From Ephydatia muelleri (lineage: Eukaryota; Porifera; Demospongiae; Spongillida; Spongillidae), in assembly GCA_013339895.1 (NCBI GenBank), contig JABACO010000002.1:3243743-3307742 (forward strand): DNA of 64,000 bases, read 5' to 3'. The position numbers and the translations under genes were made by a program. The notes beneath the pieces are model-generated. The model did no database searches. It had not been told where the DNA came from and saw only the letters and a list, made by a program, of their open reading frames with translations. Positions 34,631-46,500 of this stretch are shown here, piece by piece. How positions within the stretch are numbered: position 1 is the stretch's first letter; every line of letters starts with the position of its first letter.

Positions 34631-36258
34631 TAGTCTCGTACCCAGACCCACCATGACGTAAGCGTTTATCGCTTACACTACAACAGGTGGGTCTGGGAAA
34701 CTCGTCCAAGATTTTTGTTCCAGCGTCCTGATTTTTTAGGACGCTGTTTACTTCTAAATATAGCCTTACGTAATGCTCGCGACGTAACTTTAATATCATT
34801 ACGAATCAATTACCGGATGTCAATCGGGATGTACCCCTGCAAAGTATGTTCGAGTCCTGCCTTAGAGCGAAGAACAAGAATGCTGCTTGGAACTGCATTG
34901 ACTTTTGCATGCACCGACACGTTGGTGACTCTGGCTAAATGATGGTTATATTGGGATGATGAAAGAGCAGTGCAGAAGCTTTCTAATGGATAAATTTTGT
35001 CTAGAATGATATCGAACCGTGTCGAATCTTAAAACCGAGCTTTTGAGACGTAATACTGATCCGGAGGTAGCTGAGATCAGGATTACTAAGAGAAAAGCTA
35101 AGCGAGGTGAACAGGCAGTGTTGTGAGTTGTAGTGCATGTGGATGCATACAGCACAACCTATACCCTAAGGTTGTTGAACAATCCAGCTATGAGAATACA
35201 TACACTTTGTCTCACGCCATTGACGCCAAACAGCAATTGCGAAGTCCTTAGGTCGCAATTCACACAAGGACACTATCAATGCTTAGACAAGTGCAGATAA
35301 TGGAAGGATGCGTTTGGATGCATTCATTCCTGTTTTGGAGGACTAGCACACAAAGATGAAGGTCAGACTGTCAGGTGACAATCAGGCACCTGCATTCCAT
35401 TTATTGGCACAGGATAGCAAGATTGAGTTGATTATGTGAGTTCATTCATACTGTTGTTGCTGATGGTGTGGTCACATCTGTACAAGACAAGCTTCTCTCT
35501 TGTTGTAGGAACTCTGTACCAACTTAGAACTTTGATTAATAGCTCATCATATGCAAATGGCAGTACAGCGTATATGAGGCAATGGTGTGTAACATGCCAA
35601 AACAAGGCCTTGTGTGAACTGCGACCTAAGGACTTCGCAATCACTTGTTTGGAGTGAGACAAGGTGTATGTCTTCTCATGACTGGATTGTTCAACAACCT
35701 TAGGAGAGCAAATAGTATAAGTTGTGCGGCTGTATGCATCTACATGCAATACAACTCACAACTTTAACTGCCTGTTCACCTCGCTTAGCTTTTCTCTTAG
35801 TAATCCTGATCTCAGCTACCTCCGGATCAGTATTACGTCTCAAAAGCTCGGTTTTAAGATAACTTTCCGATCAGTGATGAATACTTCGACACGGTCCGAT
35901 AACATTCTAGACAAATGTATCCATTAGAAAACTCCTGCACTGCTCTTTCATCATCCCAACATAACCATCCTTTAGCCAGAGTCACCAACGTGTCGGTGCA
36001 TGCAAAAGTCAATGCAGTTCCAAGCAGCATTCTCTCGAACATACTTTGCAGGGGGTACATCCCGATTGCCATCCGGTAATTGATTCGTAATGATATTAAA
36101 GTTACGTCGCGAGCATTACGTAAGGCTATATTTAGAAGTAAACTGCGTCCTAAAAAATCAGGACGCTGGAACAAAAATCTTGGACGAGTTTCCCAGACCC
36201 ACCTGTCGTAGTGTAAGCGATAAACGCTTACGTCATGGTGGGTCTGGGTACGAGACTA
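34631..36258 (+). mobile_element. 1.6-kb MULE-like foldback element
   Basis: Inverted arms of about 640 bp have ends TAGTCTCGTACCCAGACCCA and complement, and surround about 330 bp of unique DNA. A perfect 9-bp duplication, CCCAAAATG, flanks it (34622-34630 and 36259-36267). A neighbouring repeat copy at about 36700 has one related 9-mer (CTCAATATG) and no insert, supporting the boundaries. There is no transposase, so it is non-autonomous. The 9-bp duplication and TAGT ends are shared with the element at 4802-5529. Confidence 0.85.
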
Positions 36259-37055
36259 CCCAAAATGCGCATCTCAAGCTTCTCTGCCACAACAAATACG
36301 GGTCCCACCTAACCTACCAAGCTGGATTGTATTTATTTCAGCTATAAAGGAGGTACAGACATCTCATCTGACCCCACACACACCTTCAATTCACTACTGG
36401 ACAATAGACATACAAAAGTTCAATCTTTTCTGGTAGTGGCGCTCTTTACAACTAGAAGGCTGAGCAAATCTGTTTCCATGAGCTACTCAAAGGCTACTCT
36501 CAAAGATAACATTTACAAATCTGGTTCCAAGGGCTACTTTAGCTTTTCTTAAAAGCAACTACGATCTGAAGATAAAACGCATTGTTAGATTTGTTTCTGT
36601 GTGGCGTTTTCCACCACCTAGCTGAATGCTGCCAGCAAGTCAAGACGTACAGTCTAATCACACTCTAGCGTCTTGGGGAACTCCCTCTAATGCACTGAGC
36701 TACCTTATCCACTCAATATGCACCTCAAGCTTCTCTGACACACCACATTCTGGTCCTACTTAATCTACAAAGCTGGATTGTAATATTTAAGCATTTTCAT
36801 CTATAAAGGAGGTAAAGGCATCTCTTGTGACCTACTACACACTTTCAATAGCTGCAGGAATCACCAACTGGGCGACACGCACACGAGCCCTTTACCGCTA
36901 ATAGGACGTGCTAATAGGTGGGGCAAATCTGCGTCCATAGGCTAGTCAACAATCCCTACAGGGTCCATAGACACAGTACAGTTGCCATTTCGAACGTCTT
37001 TCTCAGCATTTACTAACTTTGCTAAATTCTACCAGCAAGTCAAGACGTACAGTCT
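36259..37055 (+). repeat. Two direct copies of a ~400-bp repeat
   Basis: Copy 1 (about 36259-36650) and copy 2 (about 36690-37050) share AAGCTTCTCTG, CTGGATTGTA, TATAAAGGAGGTA and CCAGCAAGTCAAGACGTACA in the same order. Divergence is considerable. The SINE-like head at 36655-36720 lies between them. No gene was recognised. Confidence 0.6.
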
Positions 37056-37480
37056 ACAGACACACAACAGAAACACCCACCTAGTTGCAAATTTCTGGGA
37101 CAAAAATGGCATACACAACAAATAGCGATAGCCTAGAAGGACGAAACCTAGTCCTAACAAGTTATAACAACTGCTGGAAATGGCAACTTTTAACTGCGCT
37201 CTAACCTTTTATGGGCATTTGTGCACTTTGTGCGCATGCGTAGTGACGGAGGTCAGATGCCACGAATGAACCATAAATGGTCATTGTCATGTTTTAAAAC
37301 AATCATGAAACGTGTTATCAGGTAATACAATAACTTGAGCCACATTCCAACCACACACTGTACATCCTGTTCAATGGCACTACCACCAGACTTTCGGGCT
37401 AAACTGAGGTGGAGGAGGGCATAATCATAAGGTTCAGTGCCTCCTTTCAAATATTGTGCACAGAGAGAGCGCTATTTCTC
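37056..37480. other. No feature recognised
   Basis: Unique sequence before the CTC microsatellite; short open frames only. Confidence 0.5.
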
Positions 37481-37486
37481 ATTAAA

Positions 37487-38193
37487 TCATACTCCTCCTC
37501 CTCCTCCTCCTGACTCCTGATCCTCCTCCTCCTCCTCCTCCTCCTCCTCCTCCTCCTCCTGACTCCTCCTCCTCCTCTTCCTCCTCCTGACTCCTCCTCC
37601 TCCTCCTCCTCCTGACTTCTGATCCTCCTCCTCCTCCTCCTCCTCCTCCTCCTCCTCCTCCTCCTCCTCCTCCTGACTCCTCCTCCTCCTCTTCCTCCTC
37701 CTGACTCCTCCTCCTCCTCCTCCTCCTCCTGACTCCTGATCCTCCTCCTCCTCCTCCACCTCCTCCTCCTGACTCCTGATCCTCCTCCTGACTCCTGATC
37801 CTTCTCCTCTTCCTCTTCCTCCTCCTCCTCCTCCTCCTCCTACTCCCCCTCCTCCTGACTCCTGATTCTCTTCCTCCTCCTCCTCCTCCTGACTCCTGAT
37901 TCTCTTCCTCCTCCTCCTCCTCCTGACTCCTGATTCTCTTCCTCTTCCTCCTCCTTCTCCTGAGTCCTGATCCTCCTCCTCGTCCTCCTCCTCGTCCTCC
38001 TCCTCCTGACTCCTGATCCTCCTCTCTCTCCTCCTCCTCCTCCTGACTTCTGATTCTCCTCTCCTCCTCCTCCTCCTCCTCCTCCACCTCCTCCGCCTGA
38101 CTCCTGATCCTTCTCTCCTCCTCCTCCTCCTCCTCCTCCTGACTCCTGATCGTCCTCTCCTCCTCCTCCTCTTCCTCCTCCTCCTCTTCCTAC

Positions 38194-38233
<40 letters not shown>

Positions 38234-38235
38234 AC

Positions 38236-38269
<34 letters not shown>

Positions 38270-39530
38270 GATCCTCCTCCTCCTCCTCCTGATCCTCCTC
38301 CTCCTCCTCCTGATCCTCCTCCTCCTCCTCCTGATCCTCCTCCTCCTCCTGATATCCTCCTCCTCCTCCTCCTGATCCTCCTCCTGATCCTCCTCCTCCT
38401 CCTCCTGATCCTCCTCCTCCTCCTCCTGAACCTCCTCCTCCTCCTCCTGATCCTCCTCCTCCTCCTCCTGATCCTCCTCCTCCTCCTCCTGATCCTCCTC
38501 CTCCTCCTGATCCTCCTCCTCCTCCTCCTGATCCTCCTCCTCCTCCTCCTGATCCTCCTCCTCCTCCTCCTGATCCTCCTCCTCCTCCTCCTGATCCTCC
38601 TCCTCCTCCTCCTGATCCTCCTCCTCCTCCTCCTGATCCTCCTCCTCCTCCTCCTGATCCTCCTCCTCCTCCTCCTGATCCTCCTCCTCCTCCTCCTGAT
38701 CCTCCTCCTCCTCCTCCTGATCCTCCTCCTCCTCCTCCTGATCCTCCTCCTCCTCCTCCTGATCCTCCTCCTCCTCCTCCTGATCCTCCTCCTCCTCCTC
38801 CTGATCCTCCTCCTCCTCCTCCTGATCCTCCTCCTCCTGATCCTCCTCCTCCTCCTCCTGATCCTCCTCCTCCTCCTCCTGATCCTCCTCCTGATCCTCC
38901 TCCTCCTCCTCCTGATCCTCCTCCTCCTCCTCCTGATCCTCCTCCTCCTCCTCCTGATCCTCCTCCTCCTCCTCCTGATCCTCCTCCTCCTCCTCCTGAT
39001 CCTCCTCCTCCTCCTCCTGATCCTCCTCCTCCTCCTCCTGATCCTCCTCCTCTGCCTCCTCCTCACTCCTGATCCTCCTCTTCCTCCCCCTCCTCCTTCT
39101 CCTCCTGACTCCTGATCCTCCTCCTCCTCTTCCCGCTCCTCTTCTTTCTCCTCCTCTTTTTCCTCCTCCTCCTCTTCCTCCACCTCCTCCTCCTCCTCTT
39201 CCCGCTCCTCCTCTTTCTCCTCTTCCTCCTCCTCTTTTTCCTCCTCCTCCTCTTCCTCCACCTCCTCCTCCTCCTCCTCTTCATCCTCCTCCTCCTCCTC
39301 TTCCTCCTACTCCTCCTCCACCTCCCCTCATCCACCTCCTCCTCCTCCTCTTCATCCTCCTCCTCCTCCTCCTCTTCCTCCTCCACCCTTCCTCCTCCTT
39401 CTCCTCCCCTCCTCCTCCTGCACCTCCCCTCCTCCTCTTCATCCTCCTCCTCCTCCTCCTCCTCTTCCTTCTCCTCCTCTACCCCTCCTCCTCCTCCTCC
39501 TCCACCTCCCCTCCTCCTTCTCCTCCTCCT
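37487..39530 (+). repeat. 2-kb CTC/GAG polypyrimidine array with 21-bp higher-order unit
   Basis: The plus strand is almost purely pyrimidine (CTC/TCC). From about 38270 to 39050 it has a regular 21-bp unit of six TCC triplets interrupted by GA (CCTGATCCTCC). It is a strong candidate for triplex or other non-B DNA. Glu-, Gly- and Arg-rich minus frames of up to 473 codons follow from the repeat and should not be called genes. Confidence 0.95.
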
Positions 39531-40171
39531 TGTCCTCATCATTGCATCATCATCCTGCAGTGGCCTAAAATGTGACTTGTTATTATGGTAAGCTACCATC
39601 ACTGGCAGCGGCCAGATACTGAACTGATGCAGAATGTTTAATATTCACGCACGCACAATTCCAACTAATGCACATCACAACAGTTGAGCTGTGGTCATAC
39701 GTGTCATAGGATAGACCATCCTCAATTCTTCCACATATCTCTTTAAAAAGCGGTTTGGTAGTCATGGGCCACCAGGCTCAGTGATGTTCAAATCTTCCAA
39801 TGCATATAAGACATAGAATGTTCATGAAATACATGTAGCACACACAAAATGCAAAACCTCTGGCACTAACGTGCCACCTCCCTTGTCTGAGCTACCCTGT
39901 GCTCTGGTCTAGAGTGGGTAGTGGCTATCTCAACATTCCTACATGTACTTCAGTGGAGAGTATAGATACAGGCAGCAGAAAACAGTCCAAACCTTCCAGC
40001 CATACAAGGGAGTGTGGAGTGATAGGCATTGGCAGAGGAATCGTGCCTTGCATCAGTGATCACCCATTCATTCTTTATTCATTTTCTTTGGGGGCGAGGG
40101 GGGGGGGGGGGTAAGCAAACCCATCCAACTTGTTTTCCAGTTCAAAATGACATCACCACTATAGTACTTAC
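39531..40171. other. Possible small first exon, G-run
   Basis: A minus-strand frame from about 39762 reads MTTKPLFKEICGRIEDGLSY before a donor-like GTATGA; the support is weak. A G homopolymer lies at about 40094-40110. Confidence 0.25.
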
Positions 40172-40443
40172 TTTTGATTTGCCAGGTAGTGACCAGCAAG
40201 GACTCGAGAACTAACCCAAGTGCGTGCCTCCTTGCAGTATGGGCATTTAAAGCCAACAGTTCCTCGCTACATTTGACACACATGATCAGTTTACAAATAT
40301 TTGTGGTGCCTTCATGAAGGACTCCAGCTCCCACGAGGGACGTGATGTGTAGCAGCATTGTAGGACCAAGCCCTGGCAGAGACTCTTGATGGCTTTGTGC
40401 TCCACCACACAGAGGCTCTGGTCTTCTGGGTCATCGTACATTC
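40172..40443 (-). CDS. Two-exon gene fragment with CPYC zinc motif
   Basis: Exon a (40443-40320) follows a TTTGTTAG acceptor and encodes MYDDPEDQSLCVVEHKAIKS and then SRPSWELESFMK. Exon b (40266-40172) encodes GTVGFKCPYCKEARTWVSSR and VLAGHYLANQK, ending at a GTAAGT donor. The 53-base intron would be GC-AG (GCACC...TGTAG); the homologous site in the 28.7-kb fragment has GTACC. Exon a is related to the end of the fragment at 28740-28860. The CPYC pair hints at zinc binding. I cannot name the family. Both frames are intact, which favours a functional gene over the broken relatives. Confidence 0.5.
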
Positions 40444-40509
40444 CTAACAAATACCAGCACCATGTAATAGGACACTGTACACCTAGGGTAGACCCATAAA
40501 GACTACAAG

Positions 40510-40774
40510 TTCTCTAACGAGAAAGTTGTTGGTATATAGGATTGACCAATGGTGGTGTAAAAAGCACGGAAACAAGAGTGACAGAAATTTGACTGGAAAA
40601 TTGAAATAGGCCTATATTTAGCACACTAACGTTATAGCAGTACATGCCTGTAACGTAGTGTGCTAAATGTAGGCCTATTTCAATTTTCCAGTCACATTTC
40701 TGTCACTCTTGTTTCCGTGCTTTTTACACCACCATTGGTCAGTGCTATATACCAACAACTTTCTCGTTAGAGAA
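40510..40774 (+). mobile_element. 265-bp near-perfect hairpin element
   Basis: The ends are TTCTCTAACGAGAAAGTTGT and complement; the arms of about 115 bp pair with few mismatches around a short loop near 40640. It is probably a MITE. No convincing target duplication is visible, so superfamily and exact ends are unsettled. Confidence 0.65.
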
Positions 40775-41398
40775 TGTTTTTATTTACTTGTTTCATTAGT
40801 TTTTTCCCCTGTCGTAGTAGCGCGTCTTTAAATGTTGTCACAAATTCATTTTAATTTTCGAAGGGAGGGAGGTTAAAAAATATAATATTGAAATTATAAG
40901 TGTATGAGTTTTTAATGTACTGTACGGTTCCCCTGGCTTGTCTTCTTCCTCTCCCCAAGTCTCGTCTCTGACCTCGGCAGCCTGGTTCAGCCCCCCACAC
41001 TACCTCTTCACACCCTCACACCTCACATATTACCTCTCCTGAAATTGCTAGTTGCTTTCTAGCCACTCCTCCTCTTCGGTTTTGACTCCGCCCCTTACAT
41101 TCATTCGTTTCATCCTCGTCTCTGCACCGACCACCAAGAGAACAGTCAACTGCAAGGAGACACAAGAGGTCACCTTTATACTCCTCTTTCTATGTCATTG
41201 GGAGTGCTAAGTGACTATACACAACACTTCACAACAATGCCACACTCTAAGAATTGCCAACACTCCAATTTTTCAAACGAGAATAAAAATGAAAGAGTGC
41301 CCGGCACTTTAATTCTGATTTTCACTTCAAGATGTCCGATTTTGTATACTGAGTGACAGTTGTTTTTTCCTCCATTATTAAATTATTTATTAATTCCT
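40775..41398. other. No feature recognised
   Basis: Mostly AT-rich with one C-rich patch (40930-41130). No coding exon recognised. Confidence 0.5.
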
Positions 41399-41402
41399 TT
41401 AA

Positions 41403-41952
41403 CCGATTATACGCGGAATTACATGTAAAATTTTGATCATTTTTCACACATGGTATGAGAATACGTCCGAATGCATGGTGTGGAATATTTCATAGAGAAT
41501 TTAGCCTGTTTTTTGTGTGATCTTGTGAGGAGTCGTTTTGCGACGTGAATACTTTAGAGCCAGACGATCATTAGTATGGTCTCTGATTGAGCTACATGTT
41601 TACATGTGTATGTATGTAGCTGGTAGCGCGTAGCTGTACGCTGAGTTGACTTAGTGTTGTGTGGGGTGCATACATGGTTGTACGCTGGGTGTACTTAGGA
41701 ATATGTTGGTAGCAACGGTTGTAAGCTGAGTGTACATAGTGATGGTGTTGATAGCCATGTATGTGCGCTGAGTGTGCAGTGTTTACACTGCAGACCCTAT
41801 CATGCTCTGTGTTATACCCTTAAATGAAGGTAGTGATATATTACTATACCCTAATCACTCGTTTACGGCCATCTATACGCAATACCCACTGACAATGTGG
41901 TGGAGTACCCGCTGGCTGCGGACGCAAATTTGCGTCTTCCGCGTATAATCGG
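41403..41952 (+). mobile_element. 550-bp MITE with TTAA flanks, copy 1
   Basis: Inverted ends CCGATTATACGCGGAA are bounded by TTAA at 41399-41402 and 41953-41956. TTAA targets are used by piggyBac and Kolobok elements. The interior has degenerate repeats around CTGAGTGTACTTAG. No coding capacity. Other copies lie at 61280-61836 (opposite strand) and 26205-26525 (partial). Confidence 0.8.
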
Positions 41953-42190
41953 TTAAGCAGTTCGATTTTGAGTGCCTAGCACTCCAGTTATTCCAAATAA
42001 AGAGCACTCTATAAAACAGAGTGTGGTTGGATCCAAAAACTGTATGCCAGATTGATAGCAAGCATCACTCCGGATTCTGGAGTGGAAGTCACTCTTCATT
42101 CATTGCAGGGCATCAGTGATCTTGAAGCACACTGACCACACCCTCACCCCACCCCTTCACTAGCACCACTGACACAATAAGCACTCACAC

Positions 42191-42309
42191 CAGGTTTGAA
42201 GAGGTCACGAGGCCAACGATAGACCTCATGTCCCTGAGGAGGTATGGAGTCCTTTCCACCACACTCCACCTCACTAGCTATGGCGTATGCTGCAGAGCTA
42301 TGCCAGTAC
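42191..42309 (-). CDS. Orphan exon with good splice borders
   Basis: A long pyrimidine tract and CTCAG acceptor precede 119 bases encoding YWHSSAAYAIASEVECGG and KDSIPPQGHEVYRWPRDLF, ending before GTGTGAGT. The frame is open throughout and the composition is coding-like. The protein is not recognised. Its continuation upstream is a GGGA repeat; downstream no partner exon was found. Confidence 0.5.
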
Positions 42310-42310
42310 C

Positions 42311-42505
42311 TGAGGAGGAGGGAGGGGAGGGGAGGATGGAGGGAGGGAGGGGAGGGAGGGGAGGGAGGGAGGGAGGGAGGGAGGAGGGAGGGGAGGGAGG
42401 GAGGGAGGGAGGAGAGGGAGGAGGGAGGGGAGGGAGGGGAGGGAGGGGAGGGAGGGGAGGGAGGGGAGGGAAGGGAGGGGAGGGAGGGGTGGTTGGAGGG
42501 GGAAG
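42311..42505 (+). repeat. GGGA polypurine repeat
   Basis: Nearly pure GGGA/GGAGG purine tract. On the minus strand it supplies the pyrimidine tract of the exon at 42191-42309. Confidence 0.95.
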
Positions 42506-42565
42506 GGTGATTATAGAAGCACATGACTAAGTCATGTGACACTTTATCTGTGAATTAGACTACTA

Positions 42566-43565
42566 NNNNNNNNNNNNNNNNNNNNNNNNNNNNNNNNNNN
42601 NNNNNNNNNNNNNNNNNNNNNNNNNNNNNNNNNNNNNNNNNNNNNNNNNNNNNNNNNNNNNNNNNNNNNNNNNNNNNNNNNNNNNNNNNNNNNNNNNNNN
42701 NNNNNNNNNNNNNNNNNNNNNNNNNNNNNNNNNNNNNNNNNNNNNNNNNNNNNNNNNNNNNNNNNNNNNNNNNNNNNNNNNNNNNNNNNNNNNNNNNNNN
42801 NNNNNNNNNNNNNNNNNNNNNNNNNNNNNNNNNNNNNNNNNNNNNNNNNNNNNNNNNNNNNNNNNNNNNNNNNNNNNNNNNNNNNNNNNNNNNNNNNNNN
42901 NNNNNNNNNNNNNNNNNNNNNNNNNNNNNNNNNNNNNNNNNNNNNNNNNNNNNNNNNNNNNNNNNNNNNNNNNNNNNNNNNNNNNNNNNNNNNNNNNNNN
43001 NNNNNNNNNNNNNNNNNNNNNNNNNNNNNNNNNNNNNNNNNNNNNNNNNNNNNNNNNNNNNNNNNNNNNNNNNNNNNNNNNNNNNNNNNNNNNNNNNNNN
43101 NNNNNNNNNNNNNNNNNNNNNNNNNNNNNNNNNNNNNNNNNNNNNNNNNNNNNNNNNNNNNNNNNNNNNNNNNNNNNNNNNNNNNNNNNNNNNNNNNNNN
43201 NNNNNNNNNNNNNNNNNNNNNNNNNNNNNNNNNNNNNNNNNNNNNNNNNNNNNNNNNNNNNNNNNNNNNNNNNNNNNNNNNNNNNNNNNNNNNNNNNNNN
43301 NNNNNNNNNNNNNNNNNNNNNNNNNNNNNNNNNNNNNNNNNNNNNNNNNNNNNNNNNNNNNNNNNNNNNNNNNNNNNNNNNNNNNNNNNNNNNNNNNNNN
43401 NNNNNNNNNNNNNNNNNNNNNNNNNNNNNNNNNNNNNNNNNNNNNNNNNNNNNNNNNNNNNNNNNNNNNNNNNNNNNNNNNNNNNNNNNNNNNNNNNNNN
43501 NNNNNNNNNNNNNNNNNNNNNNNNNNNNNNNNNNNNNNNNNNNNNNNNNNNNNNNNNNNNNNNNN
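42566..43565. other. Assembly gap (1000 N)
   Basis: Exactly 1000 N. The first exon of gene copy B is cut by its right edge. Confidence 0.98.
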
Positions 43566-46500
43566 GTGGAGGTGGAGGGTAGGGTTGTGTGGGGAGGATA
43601 TGGAGGAGTGCACATGTTGGATGAGGTGCGGTCTAAGTGGAGTCGAGTGGCTGATGATGGTGAGGTGAGGGGCACACTAGCTGTGTGTGGAGGGATGCTG
43701 GTGTGGGTTGGAGGTGAGAAGGGTGGTGTGTATAGTAAGAAGGTGAAGGAGTTGAGAGGAGGGAGAAGGTCCCACATGCCAGACATGTTGGTAGGGTGTG
43801 AGTGGTCCTGTGTACTAAGCGTTAGTGGAGGTGGTATGGTGGTGATGGGAGGGTATGGTGATGGAGGGAGGGACTTGAATGGTGTTCAGGTGTTTGATGG
43901 CGGGACACAGACCTGGCACAGAGGACCATCACTTCCTAAGCCATGTCACACCATGTCAGCAGTGGTCCATGGGGACCTGGTCTTCGTGATGGGAGGTCGG
44001 GGCATGGACAGAGCAGTGTGGTGTGCCGACATCCGTGACCTGGTGAGCCACTAAGCATTGTGTAGCATCTCTGTCCCTTTGTTTAGCGTGTGTGTAGCTG
44101 ACGCGCGGACACACACCACACTACTACACACTCACGCGCACACACGCCACAGTCCACCCTCAACGTGAACCTACGTAGACAGCCTACACACACACACACA
44201 CTAGACGTGGATGCGCGTGTCTCTGCGATGGAGAGACGCGCGCACGTGAAGCGTCTCCATCGCCCACACACCACGGACGCGCTGACGCTGAAGCTGTGAC
44301 TGCGTTGTGTGGTGTGTGTGCTTCATGGCTCTCGTGCACACTATTGTACACACATGGCTGCCTGTAGTGACACGCACCACACACAGATGTCTTAACTGCA
44401 TGTGTATGTGTACATACCATACAGATGCACACACACATGTAGCTACATCACATGTACTGGTGCACATGCTCCAAATGTGTGTGCACACTCACATGACCAC
44501 ACATGACACATCTCCACCTATTTCCACCACACACATGTGCACACACATTTACAAGACTACTGCACACACCCATGACTCACAGCAATCCATTTGGAGGCAG
44601 TTACCAGATGTACCATACTGCAGGTCATCAGTATGTGTGGGTGATGGTGTGCTGCTTGCAATTGGAGGTGCAGAAGACCGGCTGGGATCAAAGGAGACTT
44701 CTTCCATCTATGGCCTCCATGGTGATGATAAGAAGTGGAAGCATGTGGGAGACATGCCATTTGCATGTTCCCTGGTGGACACACTGTTGCTGTCAGATGG
44801 AGGCCTGTTGGTGGTTGATGGCAATACTCCACAAGTCTTGAGGATTACTGTGCAAGGTAAATATTCCCTTTACTGGATTTGAATTAATGCTACTGCTTTC
44901 AGGTCTCGCTAAGCTCTTCCCCATCACACCAACTGTAAAGGAGACCGGGAAAAGCCAAAAAGAAGCAGATGAAAGGTATGGGGAATACAGGGCCAAATAT
45001 AACGGTCGGTCATCGGACATTTACCGACCATTTCTGTTACATGTCCGATCATTCGTTTATACTGGCAGACAAAATGTCCGCGCGAAAACGTACTAGTAGC
45101 GTAGTTCTTGAAAGCGTAGCTAAAAAGCGTCAAGTCACTGTCTCAACCTTTGAGAAGTGGCAAAGAGAGTACGATCGCGATCACCAGACTCTGACGTGGC
45201 TGAAATGCGAAAAAGATAGTGAAAACCGCAGCCTGGTTGGTACTTTGTGGTGTCACGTGTGTCGCGAATACAAACACAAGATCTGTTCCATGAAGAATTA
45301 CTCTGATGCATGGATTTCTGGTTCTACAAACCAACGAACAACCAATGTGTTGGAACATGCAGCAAGCGATCAACATAAAGCTGCCATGACATGTTTACGT
45401 ACTTCGCACGCCAAAGCTAAAAATGAACCCGTTGTTAATTACGCTCCAATTGCTAGTTGTTTGATGACAATGCAAGAGCCTGATCAAGCACGGATGCGTC
45501 GCAAGTTTGATACATGCTACCTGATGGCAAAAGAAGGCATTGCATTTGAAAAGTTTCCCAAATTGTGTGACTTGGAAGAGCGGCATGATGTTGATATTGG
45601 ACACGCCTACAGAACAGCCCCATCTGCGCAATCGTTTACATATTACATAGCGGAAGCTCAACGCCAGACGTTTCGTGAAGCTTTATCCAAGAAGCTCTTC
45701 TATAGTATCTTGATGGATGGAAGTACTGATGCAGGTAAGCTGGAACAGGAGTTGGTAGTCGTATTGACCTGTTGGCAAGATGACACGACGCGAGAAATGA
45801 AGTCAAGTAGCCGCTATTTGCATGTTACTACTCCTGCAAGAGGTGATGCGGAGGGATTAATGAAAGCTTTGTCAGAGTGCCTTTCACCTCTTGGAGTAAC
45901 TGATCTTCTAGACCAAGCAAAGGTGCTGGGAGTTAAAGGAATGCCAGTTTCTCGTTGGTTGTGGAACGGATGGGGCATCAGTGAACATAGCTCAGATGGG
46001 GATTCGAGGAAGATTGCAAACTGCTCATCCCTGGCTTGCGTGGTCTTGGTGTTATGCCCATCGTCTTGAATTAGCTTGCAGAGATGCCTTCACCAGTGTG
46101 CTGTTCAAGGATATTGAAGAGATGTTACTGCGCCTTTATTATCTCTATGAGAAGTCTCCGAAGAAGGTTCGAGAGCTTGGAGAGATTGTTGAAGATCTGA
46201 GACATGTGTTTGAATTCCCAAAGGGTGGTGACGTCCCCATTCGCTCACAAGGGTCCAGGTGGATTGACCACAAGCGTAAAGCATTGCAGCGTGTCGTTGA
46301 TAGGTATGGTGCCTACATTGCTCATCTAACCACTCTTGCAGAAGACCCTTCAGTAAAACCAGATGACAGGGCAAAGTTAAATGGCTACCTTAAAAAGTGG
46401 ATGCAATTCAAGATCATTTTTGGTTGTGCTCTTTATGTGGATGTTCTCAAAGCACCTTCCCTCCTTAGTCAGTCTCTTCAGAGCAGTGAGCTGGACATAG

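Noticed and set aside
34715-36174. Matching 75-106-codon frames in two places
   Set aside because: They are the two inverted arms of one foldback element, not a gene family.
37482-39602. Long Glu/Gly/Arg-rich minus-strand frames (up to 473 codons)
   Set aside because: They are translations of the CTC/GAG repeat, with no splice context or non-repeat sequence.
42555-43786. Minus-strand frames across the second gap
   Set aside because: N-filled, and antisense to the kelch exon of copy B.
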